Assembly: GCA_040880545.1 (NCBI GenBank)
Contig: JBBDIE010000137.1
Location: 1 to 18,310 of the forward strand
Source of the DNA: M55B112 sp040880545
GTDB lineage: Bacteria; Bacteroidota; Bacteroidia; Bacteroidales; GCA-2748055
Length of the DNA stretch: 18,310 nucleotides
Direction of reading: 5' to 3'
Shown: one piece after another, positions 6,862 through 15,400 of the stretch
How the letters are laid out: every line of letters starts with the position of its first letter
Numbering within the stretch: position 1 is the first letter of the stretch
Program-made: the position numbers and the translations under genes
Notes under the pieces: generated by a model
Told to the model about the DNA's origin: nothing
The model's input: only the letters and a program-made list of their open reading frames with translations
Database searches by the model: none

Positions 6862-9093
6862 CTATTCAAGAATTTTCCCGAGAGCATGCTCATAATCCCT
6901 TGCATAATCTGTAATGAAACCGTAAGAACAGTCATCAATTCTCAGCTCTTGTTTTGTTATATGTCCCAACGCTGAAAAAGGAAAGTTTTGTTCCATCATA
7001 TAATCCAGAAATGCAGTTTCTCCCGTTGGCGAAACACTTACAACGATCCTGCTCTGGGATTCACTGAACAGGAAAGCATCTGTTCGTACCTCCGCGGGAG
7101 AAGTAATATCAAAGCCCAATGAATTGGGCAGGCAGCACTCCACCAGTGTCACGAACAACCCGCCCAGAGATACATCATGTGCAGATATAATATGACCGTT
7201 CTTTATCAGATTTCGAATGATATGTTGCAATTTTATTTCATGCTCAATATCGAATTCAGGTGCTGCAGTCTCCTCAATCTGATGTATGTAGGCGAGGTAT
7301 TCTGACCCGGAAATATCGTTATCGGATCTTCCGATCAGGTAGATCATATCCCCTTTTGTATAGAAACTAACAGGTGTCAGGTCTGCCTGTTCATCAATGA
7401 TTCCCACCATGCCCATCACTGGTGTCGGCTGAACAGAGACCGGGTCATCATTTTCATAGGTCAGGTTATTGAAACTGACATTTCCCGCGATTACCGGAAT
7501 CTGCATTTTTTCAGCTATCTCTTTTATCCCTTTGATACTCTCGGTAAAATCAAAGTAAACCCGCAGGTCGGATGGATCCCCGAAATTGAGTCCATTGGCC
7601 AGGGCAACAGGCTTCCCCCCGGTACAAATGATATTACGTGCTGCCTGGGCAACTGCGATCATGGCCCCTTTCCGGGCCTGCCTCTTTACATACCTTGCAT
7701 TACCGTCGACACTCAGCGCAAGCAGCTTTTTACTGTCCGGAATATTCATCACTCCTGCATCTGAAGGATAATAAGAGCCTAAATTGGAGAGTCCTGCCAT
7801 GGTATCAAACTGTTCATAAATATACCTCCTGGATGCTATATTCGGATGTTCGATCATCTTTTTGGCCACCTCTTTCATATTCCCGGGAAATGGTACCTCC
7901 TCTGCATTTACTTTGGTGATCTGTCTCCCGGGATCTTTGAAATTTCTGATATATACCGGTGCACCGCCACCTCTAACCAATGAGGATACCGGTAGATCGC
8001 AAAGCAACACATCCTTTTTTCTGACTGTTATTTTGCCACTGTCTGTTACCCTGCCAATATCCGCATACTTTACACCCCATTTACCGGTAATCTCCTTCAA
8101 CTTTTCCATTTTACTTTTCGATACCGATACCAGCATTTGCTCCTGCGATTGGGAGAGTAATATTTCAACAGCATCCAGGTCCCCACGCATCAACGGAATT
8201 TTTTCAATGTTCAGTTCCACACCTTTCCCCCCCCGAAAAGCCATTTCAGAAGATGCACAAAATACACCACCTGCACCAATATCCTGCATCCCGTTAATGA
8301 TCTCTGAACCATTCATTTCCATCAGACAGTCACAAAGTATCTTTCCTGCATAGGGGTCAGCCAGTTGGGATTCAGGAACCTTCTGCCGGGTATCTCGGGA
8401 AAAAGCGGAAGAGGCAAAACCTGCTCCATGAACACCACTTCCCGAAGTTTCTCTCCCAACAAGCAACAAAAGGTCGCCGCTCTTCTTCAGGGAAGCGGTA
8501 ATGATCCGCTTCTTTTCAACAAGTCCCACAGCCATCAGATTCAACAGTGGATTATGGGTATAACTTTTATCAAACATGATCTCACCTCCAACCACAGGTA
8601 TCCCAAAATTATTTGAATAACTGCCCAGGGATTTAACCACGTTCTTTACTGATTCGGCGGTCTTTTTCCTCGTTGGATCTCCATAACGAAGTATATTTAA
8701 CAACGCTGCTGGCCTGGCGCCCATGGAGATCAGGTCGCGTAAGATATTTCCAACACCCACAGCAGCCTCCTCCGGATTCATAGCCGTTGGATGGTTGTGA
8801 GATTCCATTTTAATAACACATGCGAGTTCGTCATCCAGATCGATTACTCCCGCATTTTCCTCCCTGGCGGGAATTCTCACATGCTCACCTTTAACAGGAA
8901 GATCCTCGATCCATTTAACTGAACTTTTGTATGATATATGTTCCGACCACATGGCAGCAAACATATTCAATTCGAACTCATCAGGCTTTCTGTTCAGCAG
9001 TTTCTCGATTGAATAGCGTTCATCGGCTGTCAGAAAGGACTTCAGGTTTTCCTTTCGTTCTTCTTTCGTTATCCTCACCGGATTATTTTTCAT
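6862..9093 (-). CDS. purL: Phosphoribosylformylglycinamidine synthase subunit PurL (small type)
   Basis: Synthetase subunit for the ATP-dependent conversion of FGAR to FGAM in purine biosynthesis; cytosolic. I start it at ATG 9091-9093 (MKNNPVRITKEE), giving 743 residues, close to B. subtilis PurL (742) and far from the roughly 1300-residue fused enzyme. The extra 31 codons upstream overlap the promoter. Visible motifs are MWSEHISYKSS (48-58, with the His of the WSEH block; the usual Cys after it is Ile here), KMESHNHPTAMNPEEAA (95-111), GSGVHGAGFASSAF, IQDIGAGGVFCASSEMA-like text around the first AIRS core, SQSQEQML, and SAHDVSLGGLF in the second. The small type acts with separate PurQ glutaminase and PurS subunits, neither of which is in the window. 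It is followed on the same strand by porT after 158 bp and is divergent from ydfG. Confidence 0.96.
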   Translation of the reverse strand: MKNNPVRITKEERKENLKSFLTADERYSIEKLLNRKPDEFELNMFAAMWSEHISYKSSVKWIEDLPVKGEHVRIPAREENAGVIDLDDELACVIKMESHNHPTAMNPEEAAVGVGNILRDLISMGARPAALLNILRYGDPTRKKTAESVKNVVKSLGSYSNNFGIPVVGGEIMFDKSYTHNPLLNLMAVGLVEKKRIITASLKKSGDLLLLVGRETSGSGVHGAGFASSAFSRDTRQKVPESQLADPYAGKILCDCLMEMNGSEIINGMQDIGAGGVFCASSEMAFRGGKGVELNIEKIPLMRGDLDAVEILLSQSQEQMLVSVSKSKMEKLKEITGKWGVKYADIGRVTDSGKITVRKKDVLLCDLPVSSLVRGGGAPVYIRNFKDPGRQITKVNAEEVPFPGNMKEVAKKMIEHPNIASRRYIYEQFDTMAGLSNLGSYYPSDAGVMNIPDSKKLLALSVDGNARYVKRQARKGAMIAVAQAARNIICTGGKPVALANGLNFGDPSDLRVYFDFTESIKGIKEIAEKMQIPVIAGNVSFNNLTYENDDPVSVQPTPVMGMVGIIDEQADLTPVSFYTKGDMIYLIGRSDNDISGSEYLAYIHQIEETAAPEFDIEHEIKLQHIIRNLIKNGHIISAHDVSLGGLFVTLVECCLPNSLGFDITSPAEVRTDAFLFSESQSRIVVSVSPTGETAFLDYMMEQNFPFSALGHITKQELRIDDCSYGFITDYARDYEHALGKILE

Positions 9094-9145
9094 GAAGTTA
9101 TTGAAAATAATGTAAAAACTGCCTTCCTGGTATCCAATATAAAGG

Positions 9146-9153
9146 CAAATATA
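9146..9153 (-). promoter_or_regulatory. Candidate -7 element of purL
   Basis: The minus strand reads TATATTTG, an exact TAnnTTTG, 52 bp before the chosen purL ATG, and favours that start over the upstream in-frame one. No -33 TTG at normal spacing. I saw no purine-riboswitch-like fold in the leader. Confidence 0.4.
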
Positions 9154-9216
9154 GCAGTAATGTACCATACCCTGTTCATTATTCATTATTCACATTAACC
9201 ACGAAAATATATTTAT

Positions 9217-9224
9217 TACTTTTG
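9217..9224 (+). promoter_or_regulatory. Candidate -7 element of the ydfG-like gene
   Basis: TACTTTTG is an exact TAnnTTTG, 22 bp before the ATG at 9247. The -33 position is not conserved. It lies back to back with the purL -7 element at 9146-9153. Confidence 0.45.
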
Positions 9225-9246
9225 CCTAAACCGTAAATTTAATCTT

Positions 9247-10002
9247 ATGATAGCGTTTATTACAGGGGCAACCGCCGGGATCGGTAAGGCAACGGCCAAA
9301 ATACTTGCAGCCAACAAATATGACGTGATCATTACAGGGCGCAGGGAAGTGTTACTGAGACAGGTAGAAAAGGATATCCGGGAATTTTCTGATGCCGATG
9401 TACTATCGTTGTGCTTTGATGTAAGAGACCCTCGTGAGGTGGCTAAGCATGTAAATTCCCTGACAGGGAAATGGAAAAGGATTGATGTGCTGGTCAATAA
9501 CGCCGGTCTTGCCTCTGGTAAGAACCCCATTCACGAAGGGGACCTGGATGACTGGGAGAAGATGATCGATACCAATATCAAAGGATTGCTGTATGTCACA
9601 CGCGCCATTACCCCCGGGATGGTTGAACGTAATTCGGGACACGTAATCAACATCGGTTCCATAGCGGGTAAAGAGGTCTATGAGAACGGAAACGTTTACT
9701 GCGCCACCAAACATGCGGTGGATGCACTTAATAAAGGAATGCGGATCGACCTGGCCGATTACCAGATTAGAGTAACAGCTATCCATCCCGGGGCAGTTGA
9801 AACGGAATTCTCCATCGTCAGGTTCCATGGCGATAAGGATAAGGCCGGGAAAGTGTACGAAGGATTTACTCCGCTATACGAAGACGATATTGCGGAAGCG
9901 GTATTATTCGCAGTTACCAGGCCTGCCCATGTCAATATCAATGACCTGGTGATCATGCCTGCCGCACAGGCCAATAGTTTAAAAACAGTAAAGAAAACTT
10001 AG
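9247..10002 (+). CDS. ydfG: YdfG-like NADP-dependent short-chain dehydrogenase
   Basis: Classical short-chain dehydrogenase of 251 residues, close along its length to E. coli YdfG, which oxidises L-allo-threonine, serine and 3-hydroxy acids with NADP+ and reduces malonic semialdehyde. The Rossmann motif is TGATAGIG (6-13); GRR at 31-33 fits NADP(H) preference; NNAG lies at 84-87; the active site is N110, S138 (NIGSIAG), Y151 and K155 (YCATK). YdfG-specific blocks are DDWEKMIDTNIKGLLYVTRA (101-120), PGMVERNSGHVINIGS, EFSIVRFHGDKDKA and RPAHVNINDLVIMP. The first ATG follows a -7 promoter element, so the start is secure. The next gene, an amidohydrolase, begins 29 bp later and is probably co-transcribed. 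The true substrate is not known here. Confidence 0.92.
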   Translation: MIAFITGATAGIGKATAKILAANKYDVIITGRREVLLRQVEKDIREFSDADVLSLCFDVRDPREVAKHVNSLTGKWKRIDVLVNNAGLASGKNPIHEGDLDDWEKMIDTNIKGLLYVTRAITPGMVERNSGHVINIGSIAGKEVYENGNVYCATKHAVDALNKGMRIDLADYQIRVTAIHPGAVETEFSIVRFHGDKDKAGKVYEGFTPLYEDDIAEAVLFAVTRPAHVNINDLVIMPAAQANSLKTVKKT

Positions 10003-10031
10003 AATTCATACCTATTATAACAGCAGCTTCG

Positions 10032-10982
10032 TTGGTAATTGATTCACATCTACATATCGGATTGAACAACTGGACGGAAAGGTCCCTCCTAAACTATCTC
10101 GATAAACAGGGAATAGAAAAAGCCTGGATCCTTACCTGGGATGAATACAATCCGTCTGTACCCATCTATTACCTGCCACTGGATATTGAAGTTGTCAGAA
10201 CAGCCTTTAAGAACAATCCCGACAGGATCATTCCATTCTATGCCCCGGACCCGGCACGGGCCGACTGGAAAGAGCGGTTGTCTGGTTGTCTTGATGAAGG
10301 GTTCGCAGGATGCGGAGAACTGAAGGTGCCGTATAAATGGAACGATGACAGGATGATCCCGCTTATGGAATTTCTGGATCGTAATAAACTTCCACTGATC
10401 TTTCATATGGAACGTTCAAGAAACATTTTCATTCCCAGAAGTGAGTCCGGTGCCGACTGGTTGTTTAAACGGCTTATCAATGAACGGTTCAACGGGAAGA
10501 GTGCACATATGCTGGAACGCCTGGCAGGAAGGATAGGAATATTGAAAAAATACCTGGATAGCAGAATGATCCGTTTCCCCGGATATTTACTGGATATGGA
10601 CCAGCTTGAAGATACTGTAAAAACTTTTTCCGGCATCACCTTTATCGGGCATGGTCCACATTTCTGGAACCATTTTTCCATACCTGTTCGTGAATACCTC
10701 TTCCACCAGAAGGGGCAGATAAATGGAAGGGGCGTCACCTGGAAAATGCTTGAAAACTACAACAATTTTTATTGTGACCTTTCCGGTTTAAGCGGATACA
10801 ATGCAATCAGCAGGGATCTGAATTTCAGCAGGGAGTTTTTAAATAGATTTTCAGAAAAAATATTGTTCGGTACAGATAATATGGATCTTGGACTCAGAGA
10901 TTTGCTGAACAGGATGGAGCTTGATTCAGAGAAGCTGGATCGTATTTTATACAGGAATGCAAGGGCAATCACCGGACATTAG
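10032..10982 (+). CDS. Amidohydrolase-2 (PF04909-like) metal-dependent hydrolase
   Basis: A 316-residue TIM-barrel hydrolase or decarboxylase of the amidohydrolase superfamily. Metal-site features are VIDSHLHIG (H6, H8), FHMERS (H125), FIGHGPHFW (H207) and FGTDNM (D282), the order expected of the amidohydrolase-2 group that includes ACMS decarboxylase and resorcylate decarboxylases. The substrate is unknown. The start is TTG at 10032: the His-x-His motif follows within six residues, and in-frame sequence back to the previous gene has no ATG. Length and the clean N-terminal motif suggest nothing is missing. It lies 29 bp behind the ydfG-like gene with no promoter between, so an operon is likely. 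Its stop codon TAG (10980-10982) lies inside the first copy of the repeat that fills the next intergenic region. Confidence 0.85.
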   Translation: MVIDSHLHIGLNNWTERSLLNYLDKQGIEKAWILTWDEYNPSVPIYYLPLDIEVVRTAFKNNPDRIIPFYAPDPARADWKERLSGCLDEGFAGCGELKVPYKWNDDRMIPLMEFLDRNKLPLIFHMERSRNIFIPRSESGADWLFKRLINERFNGKSAHMLERLAGRIGILKKYLDSRMIRFPGYLLDMDQLEDTVKTFSGITFIGHGPHFWNHFSIPVREYLFHQKGQINGRGVTWKMLENYNNFYCDLSGLSGYNAISRDLNFSREFLNRFSEKILFGTDNMDLGLRDLLNRMELDSEKLDRILYRNARAITGH

Positions 10983-11204
10983 GGATAGCCACTCCACGTA
11001 ATTGAAAGACTCTAAGTAGAGTCTGTCTATAAAGAAGAGTGGCTGGATCATAATGTTCGAGATCAAGGGCTATTCCCTGCGGTCATGAGCTCAAAACTTT
11101 CAGTTTTTCGGTTGCGAAGTCGGGAAATGCGCAGTCCCGATTTGTCGGGATGAGCAATTTCCCGACGAGCGTAACGCAGCTATCGGACATTATGGACAGC
11201 CACT
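10973..11204. repeat. Three-copy inverted/direct repeat with nested hairpins (MITE- or REP-like)
   Basis: A unit of about 22 nt occurs three times: forward at 10973-10994, inverted at 11037-11060, forward at 11183-11204. Each shares AGCCACT next to an ACATTA or ACATaATG core. Between units one and two is a 7-bp hairpin, AGACTCT and AGAGTCT with loop AAGT (11007-11024). Between units two and three are AAAACT/AGTTTT (11094-11106) and a long hairpin: GTCGGGAAAT (11119-11128) pairs with ATTTCCCGAC (11157-11166), and inside it TCCCGA and TCGGGA close a TTTG loop (11135-11150). Units two and three act as terminal inverted repeats of a 167-bp element with no coding capacity. It separates the amidohydrolase gene from the Ldh gene. 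Such architecture suits a MITE, a REP-type cluster or a structured RNA; no transposase is nearby. Confidence 0.7.
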
Positions 11205-11244
11205 AAGTAGGTCTTTTTACTAAGATGGATTCCCTTATTTTTTC

Positions 11245-11252
11245 TACATTTG
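11245..11252 (+). promoter_or_regulatory. Candidate -7 element of the Ldh-family gene
   Basis: TACATTTG is an exact TAnnTTTG, 26 bp before the ATG at 11279, giving a leader of about 20 nt. No -33 TTG at normal spacing. It suggests this gene has its own promoter downstream of the repeat. Confidence 0.45.
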
Positions 11253-11278
11253 CCCATCATTAATCAACAAACTCACAT

Positions 11279-12358
11279 ATGTATACACCGGAATATCTAG
11301 AAGACTTTACCATCAAAGTTTTTGAAAAAATGGGATGCAGCACCCAGGATGCCAAAGCTGCAACAAAGGTATTTATTGCTGCTGAACTGAATGGGTTACC
11401 CTCCCATGGCATGCTGAGAATTAAGGATTATTTCCAGCTCTGGCAGGCGAACAGGATCAACGTGAAGCCAAACATAAGAATTGTGCATGAATCGCCAAGT
11501 ACTGCTGTAGTCGACGGAGACGGTGCCATTGGCATGATCGCCGCTACAAAATCGATGGAGATCGCCATTGAAAAGGCCAAAACAGCCGGCACCGGCTGGG
11601 TTTCCACGAAGGGTTCCAACCATTACGGAATAGCAGGTTACTATTCAAAAATGGCCCTGGAACACGATATGATCGGGATCTGTATGACCATTGCCAATCC
11701 TGTAGTGGCTCCCACCTGGTCGGTTACGCCCATGCTTGGAACCAATCCCATTGCCGTGGCGATACCAGCTAAATCTTATCCGCCTTTCGTGGCAGATTTT
11801 TCAACCACTCCCATTGCCCGGGGAAAACTGGCCGTGGCAGGTAAAAAAGGACTAAAGGTCCCCTATGGCTATGTACAGGACAAACATGGGAACCCATCGG
11901 ATGATCCTGATATACTCAAAGAGGGAGGGTCGATGGTTACCCTGGGTGGAAGCTACGAACATGGAAGTCATAAAGGGTACTGTATGAGTGCCATCGTTGA
12001 TATCTTTTCGTGTGTGTTGTCCGGTGCAAATTTTGGGCCATTCTGCCCACCTTCAGTTGCTTACCTTCCGGTGCTGGATGAGAAGGTGGGTGAAGGAACC
12101 GGACATTTCTTCGGAGCCATGCGGATCGACGGGTTCCAGGAAAAGGAGGTTTTTCTTGCACAGATGGATAAATGGATCGAAACTTTCAAAAGCGCAAAAC
12201 CTGCCGAAGGCCATGATCGTGTAATCATTCCGGGAGAACCTGAAATGGAAAACCGTGAACGACTCCTGAAAGAGGGTATCAGTGTCATAGAACCTGTCCA
12301 GAAAGAGATGAAGGAAATTGCCGATTTCCTGGGTATTGAATTTGAGGTGGGACGTTGA
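11279..12358 (+). CDS. Ldh_2-family malate/L-lactate-type dehydrogenase
   Basis: NAD(P)-dependent 2-hydroxyacid dehydrogenase of 359 residues, of the family (PF02615) that holds YlbC/AllD ureidoglycolate dehydrogenase, archaeal malate dehydrogenase and 2,3-diketogulonate reductase; it is not a Rossmann-fold LDH. Visible family features are LNGLPSHGMLRI (38-48, with catalytic His43 in SHG), GSNHYGIAGYYS (112-123), MLGTNPIAVAIP (152-163), VADFSTTPIARGK (171-183) and the glycine-rich HGSHKGYCMS block (228-237). Length is normal for the family. The substrate cannot be assigned from sequence. It follows ydfG and the amidohydrolase on the same strand but beyond the repeat element, with its own -7 promoter. 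It ends against a convergent gene, with a strong stem-loop 18 bp after the stop. Confidence 0.92.
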   Translation: MYTPEYLEDFTIKVFEKMGCSTQDAKAATKVFIAAELNGLPSHGMLRIKDYFQLWQANRINVKPNIRIVHESPSTAVVDGDGAIGMIAATKSMEIAIEKAKTAGTGWVSTKGSNHYGIAGYYSKMALEHDMIGICMTIANPVVAPTWSVTPMLGTNPIAVAIPAKSYPPFVADFSTTPIARGKLAVAGKKGLKVPYGYVQDKHGNPSDDPDILKEGGSMVTLGGSYEHGSHKGYCMSAIVDIFSCVLSGANFGPFCPPSVAYLPVLDEKVGEGTGHFFGAMRIDGFQEKEVFLAQMDKWIETFKSAKPAEGHDRVIIPGEPEMENRERLLKEGISVIEPVQKEMKEIADFLGIEFEVGR

Positions 12359-12375
12359 ACGTGCCACCCCTGAAA

Positions 12376-12413
12376 ACAGAGAGGATGATTCCCCGGGGAA
12401 CCATCCTCTCTGT
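12376..12413. terminator. Long stem-loop between convergent genes
   Basis: ACAGAGAGGATGATTCCCC (12376-12394) pairs with 12395-12413 over 19 positions with a single mismatch and almost no loop. On the minus strand the hairpin is followed by TTTTC, on the plus strand by no T-run, so it is a better terminator for the propeller gene than for the Ldh gene, though it may serve both. A second hairpin, CATAATC and GATTATG (12425-12445, 7-nt loop), lies between it and the propeller stop codon. Confidence 0.6.
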
Positions 12414-12457
12414 CGTTAAATGATCATAATCCGCGGCAGATTATGCGTTAGTATGTT

Positions 12458-15400
12458 CTACAACGTAATCTTTCTTCCCGGGGTCCATCCTGCTCCTGCA
12501 TTCTCCAGCAGAGCCTCAATTGTGCGGATCTCACTATCCATTGCATTGATCCTGTCCACCAGTGGTGGGAATTCTTCTTTCAGAATCTCATACTGATCAA
12601 TTACCGATTTATTTAACCCGGCAGAATTGTTCCAGTGCGCTCTTACAGCAATATTAATTCTTCTGCCCAGAGGCATAGCCATTGGGGGTAGTTCCTCCCA
12701 GCTTGCCTTGGCCTGCGGACCGTCCATTTCAAAACGGATATCCTTCAGTTCCTGTTCAACTGCGGCAATCCTTGATTGTAATTGAAGATCTGCACCAGGT
12801 GTTCTTAAGGCTGCCTGTTTAAGACTTACAACCCTGGAAAGTTCCTCTGTTACCTTGCGCTCCATCCCCATGTATGTCCCTGAAAGTTCAGTCAGTTTTG
12901 CCTGGAATGCAACCAGTGCCTCCCTGTCGGCAGCAGGCATGGATGCCAGATTAAGCGGTTCGGCACTGAATTCAACCTGATCCACCAATCTTGTTACTTT
13001 ACCACCAGCCACCTGGTCCATGGAAACCTTATACGTTCCCGGCATGGCCAGGGTTCCGGACCTGCCCATGGAAGTTGAAGTAAATTCACCGTCAGAGATA
13101 TTCACCGGTGACGGATAGAAATATCTCAGGTCCCAGGAGATCCTGTTGATCCCTTTGGATGCTTCAACAGTAAGCCTTCTGACCGCTCTGCCAGCAGGAT
13201 CATAAATATTGAAAACAAGGTAAGGTGCGATCTCTGCTTCTTCTTTCCTGAGATCATTCATGGATGGCTGCGGAATGGGTGCTTTCTTATCAAACAACTC
13301 CTTCTCCGCTGTTTGCCTTGCAGATTTCAAAGTTTCCGGCACATCTTTCAGATGATAGGTGATTATGGCTCCAAAATCAGGATTTTCTGCTTTGTAATAA
13401 GATGATCCCTGGCCATATTTACCTCCGGTTGTTGCAAACATTTTTACTGAGGGTATTTCAAAAATATGCGCGTCTTTCTCTTTAATGGCTTTATCTGTAG
13501 CAAGTTCCCTGAGAGGCGTATAATCATCAAGGATGTAAAACCCACGTCCGAATGTGGCAAGTACCAGGTCATTTTCCCTCTCATGAACCACCATATCCCT
13601 GACGGCTATAGCAGGCATCCCGGATTTCAGTTGCTTCCATGCCCCGCCTTCGTCAAGCGAGAAATATGCCCCGAATTCGGTACCTGCAAATAACAGGGTT
13701 GGAACCTCCGTGTCCTGTTCCAGGGTGTGAACGGTTTGATCATCGGGCAAATCAGATACCACCGCTTTCCAGGTTCTGCCTTTATCGGTACTTTTTAGTA
13801 TATATGGTTTGAAATCGTCTCTCTTCCGGTTATCAAATGATACATAGACCGTATTTTCATCAAACCTGTCAGCCATAATATCACTGATGTAAGTATATTC
13901 GGGAATTCCATCAAATTGTTTGACCTGTCGCCAGGCTTTTCCCCCGTCCTCCGTGATGGATAATACACCATCGTCGGTGCCTGCATAGAGCAGGTCCTGG
14001 TTCAGGGGTGATTCGCAGAATGCAACCCCAGTGCCATAGAGACTGGTAGATACATCTTTTACAACGGCATCGTAACTCCAGAAGTGATCCATCACCGGCC
14101 AGCTGTTGCGATCCATTCCAGAAGTAAGGTCCTCGCTGATCACTTCCCAACTGTCGCCCCTGTTATCGGATCTGAATACTTTATTTGCCATGGCATAAAT
14201 ACGACCGGAAACATGTTTGCTCACCACAAGGGGTGCGTTCCAGTTCCATTTATAGGTCTCTTCCCCCTTCCCCGGGCGAGGCTTAATGGAGAAATTCTCA
14301 CCACTGGCCTTATCGTACCTGGTGGAATTACCATACTGGGATTCGCAGTATACGATATTTGGATTTTCCCGGTCGATGCCAACCCAGAAACCATCACCAC
14401 CCAAAATTGCTTTCCACTCGTCGCTGGTCACTCCGGCACTGCTGGTATTTCTTGAAGGTCCCATCAGGGTATTATTATCCTGGGTTCCCCCGTATACATT
14501 ATAAAAAGGAAGATCATAATCTACATTCACCCTGTAAAACTGGGTTACTGGTAAATTGGTTTTAAACTGGAATGTATCTCCCCCGTCGAATGTTTCGTAT
14601 ACACCGCCATCCCCACCGATCAGGAAATGGTCGGTATCTGCCGGATCGATCCACAGCGCATGATCATCCACATGCCTGTTGTCCATGCCAACATTCTTCC
14701 ATGTTTTCCCACCATCAACCGTTACCTTGGAGTAGGTCTCCATTGAATAGACCTTATTCACATCCAGTGGATCACAATAAATTTCGTTGTAATACTGGCC
14801 CGAGGCGTTGTGGTCGCTCATCCTGTTCCAGGAAGCTCCCCTGTCTGACGATCTGTAGAATCCAGATTTATCTTCTGCAGCCTCAACAATGAGGTACAAT
14901 ACATTTCTGTCGGCTGGTGAAACATCCAGTCCCATTCCCCCAATATCCACTGAAGGCAATCCTTTCATGGATTTTGTCCATGTATCTCCGCCATTAGTTG
15001 ATTTGTAAAAGGCCGACTCCGGTCCTCCCCCGATTTTTGTAAAAACATGTCTTCTGCGCTGTTCGCTTGTGGCGTACATAATGTCAGGATCAACCGGATC
15101 GATCACCACATTGTTCACCCCTGTATGTTCACTGATTTCCAAAACTTTACTCCATGTCTCTCCGCCGTCGGTTGATTTGTACAACCCTCTGTCACCCCCG
15201 GAAGCCCAGGCTGAACCTTCCGCTGCAACAAATATGATATCAGAATCGCGCGGGTCAATCACTATTCCCCCAATTTGTCGTGATTCCTTCAATCCCATAT
15301 TCTTCCAGCTTTTTCCTCCGTCGATGGATTTGTATACTCCGTTCCCATAACCTAACGCACGTTGATGGTTGTTCTCTCCGGTACCAACCCAGATCACGTT

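Noticed and set aside
7586..8616. Overlapping plus-strand frames antisense to purL
   Set aside because: Shadows of the conserved purL frame; no family features.
9094..9186. N-terminal extension of PurL upstream of 9093
   Set aside because: Not like the family N-terminus and covers the -7 box at 9146-9153.
9403..9828. 141-codon minus-strand frame inside ydfG
   Set aside because: Antisense to conserved SDR motifs; no recognisable features.
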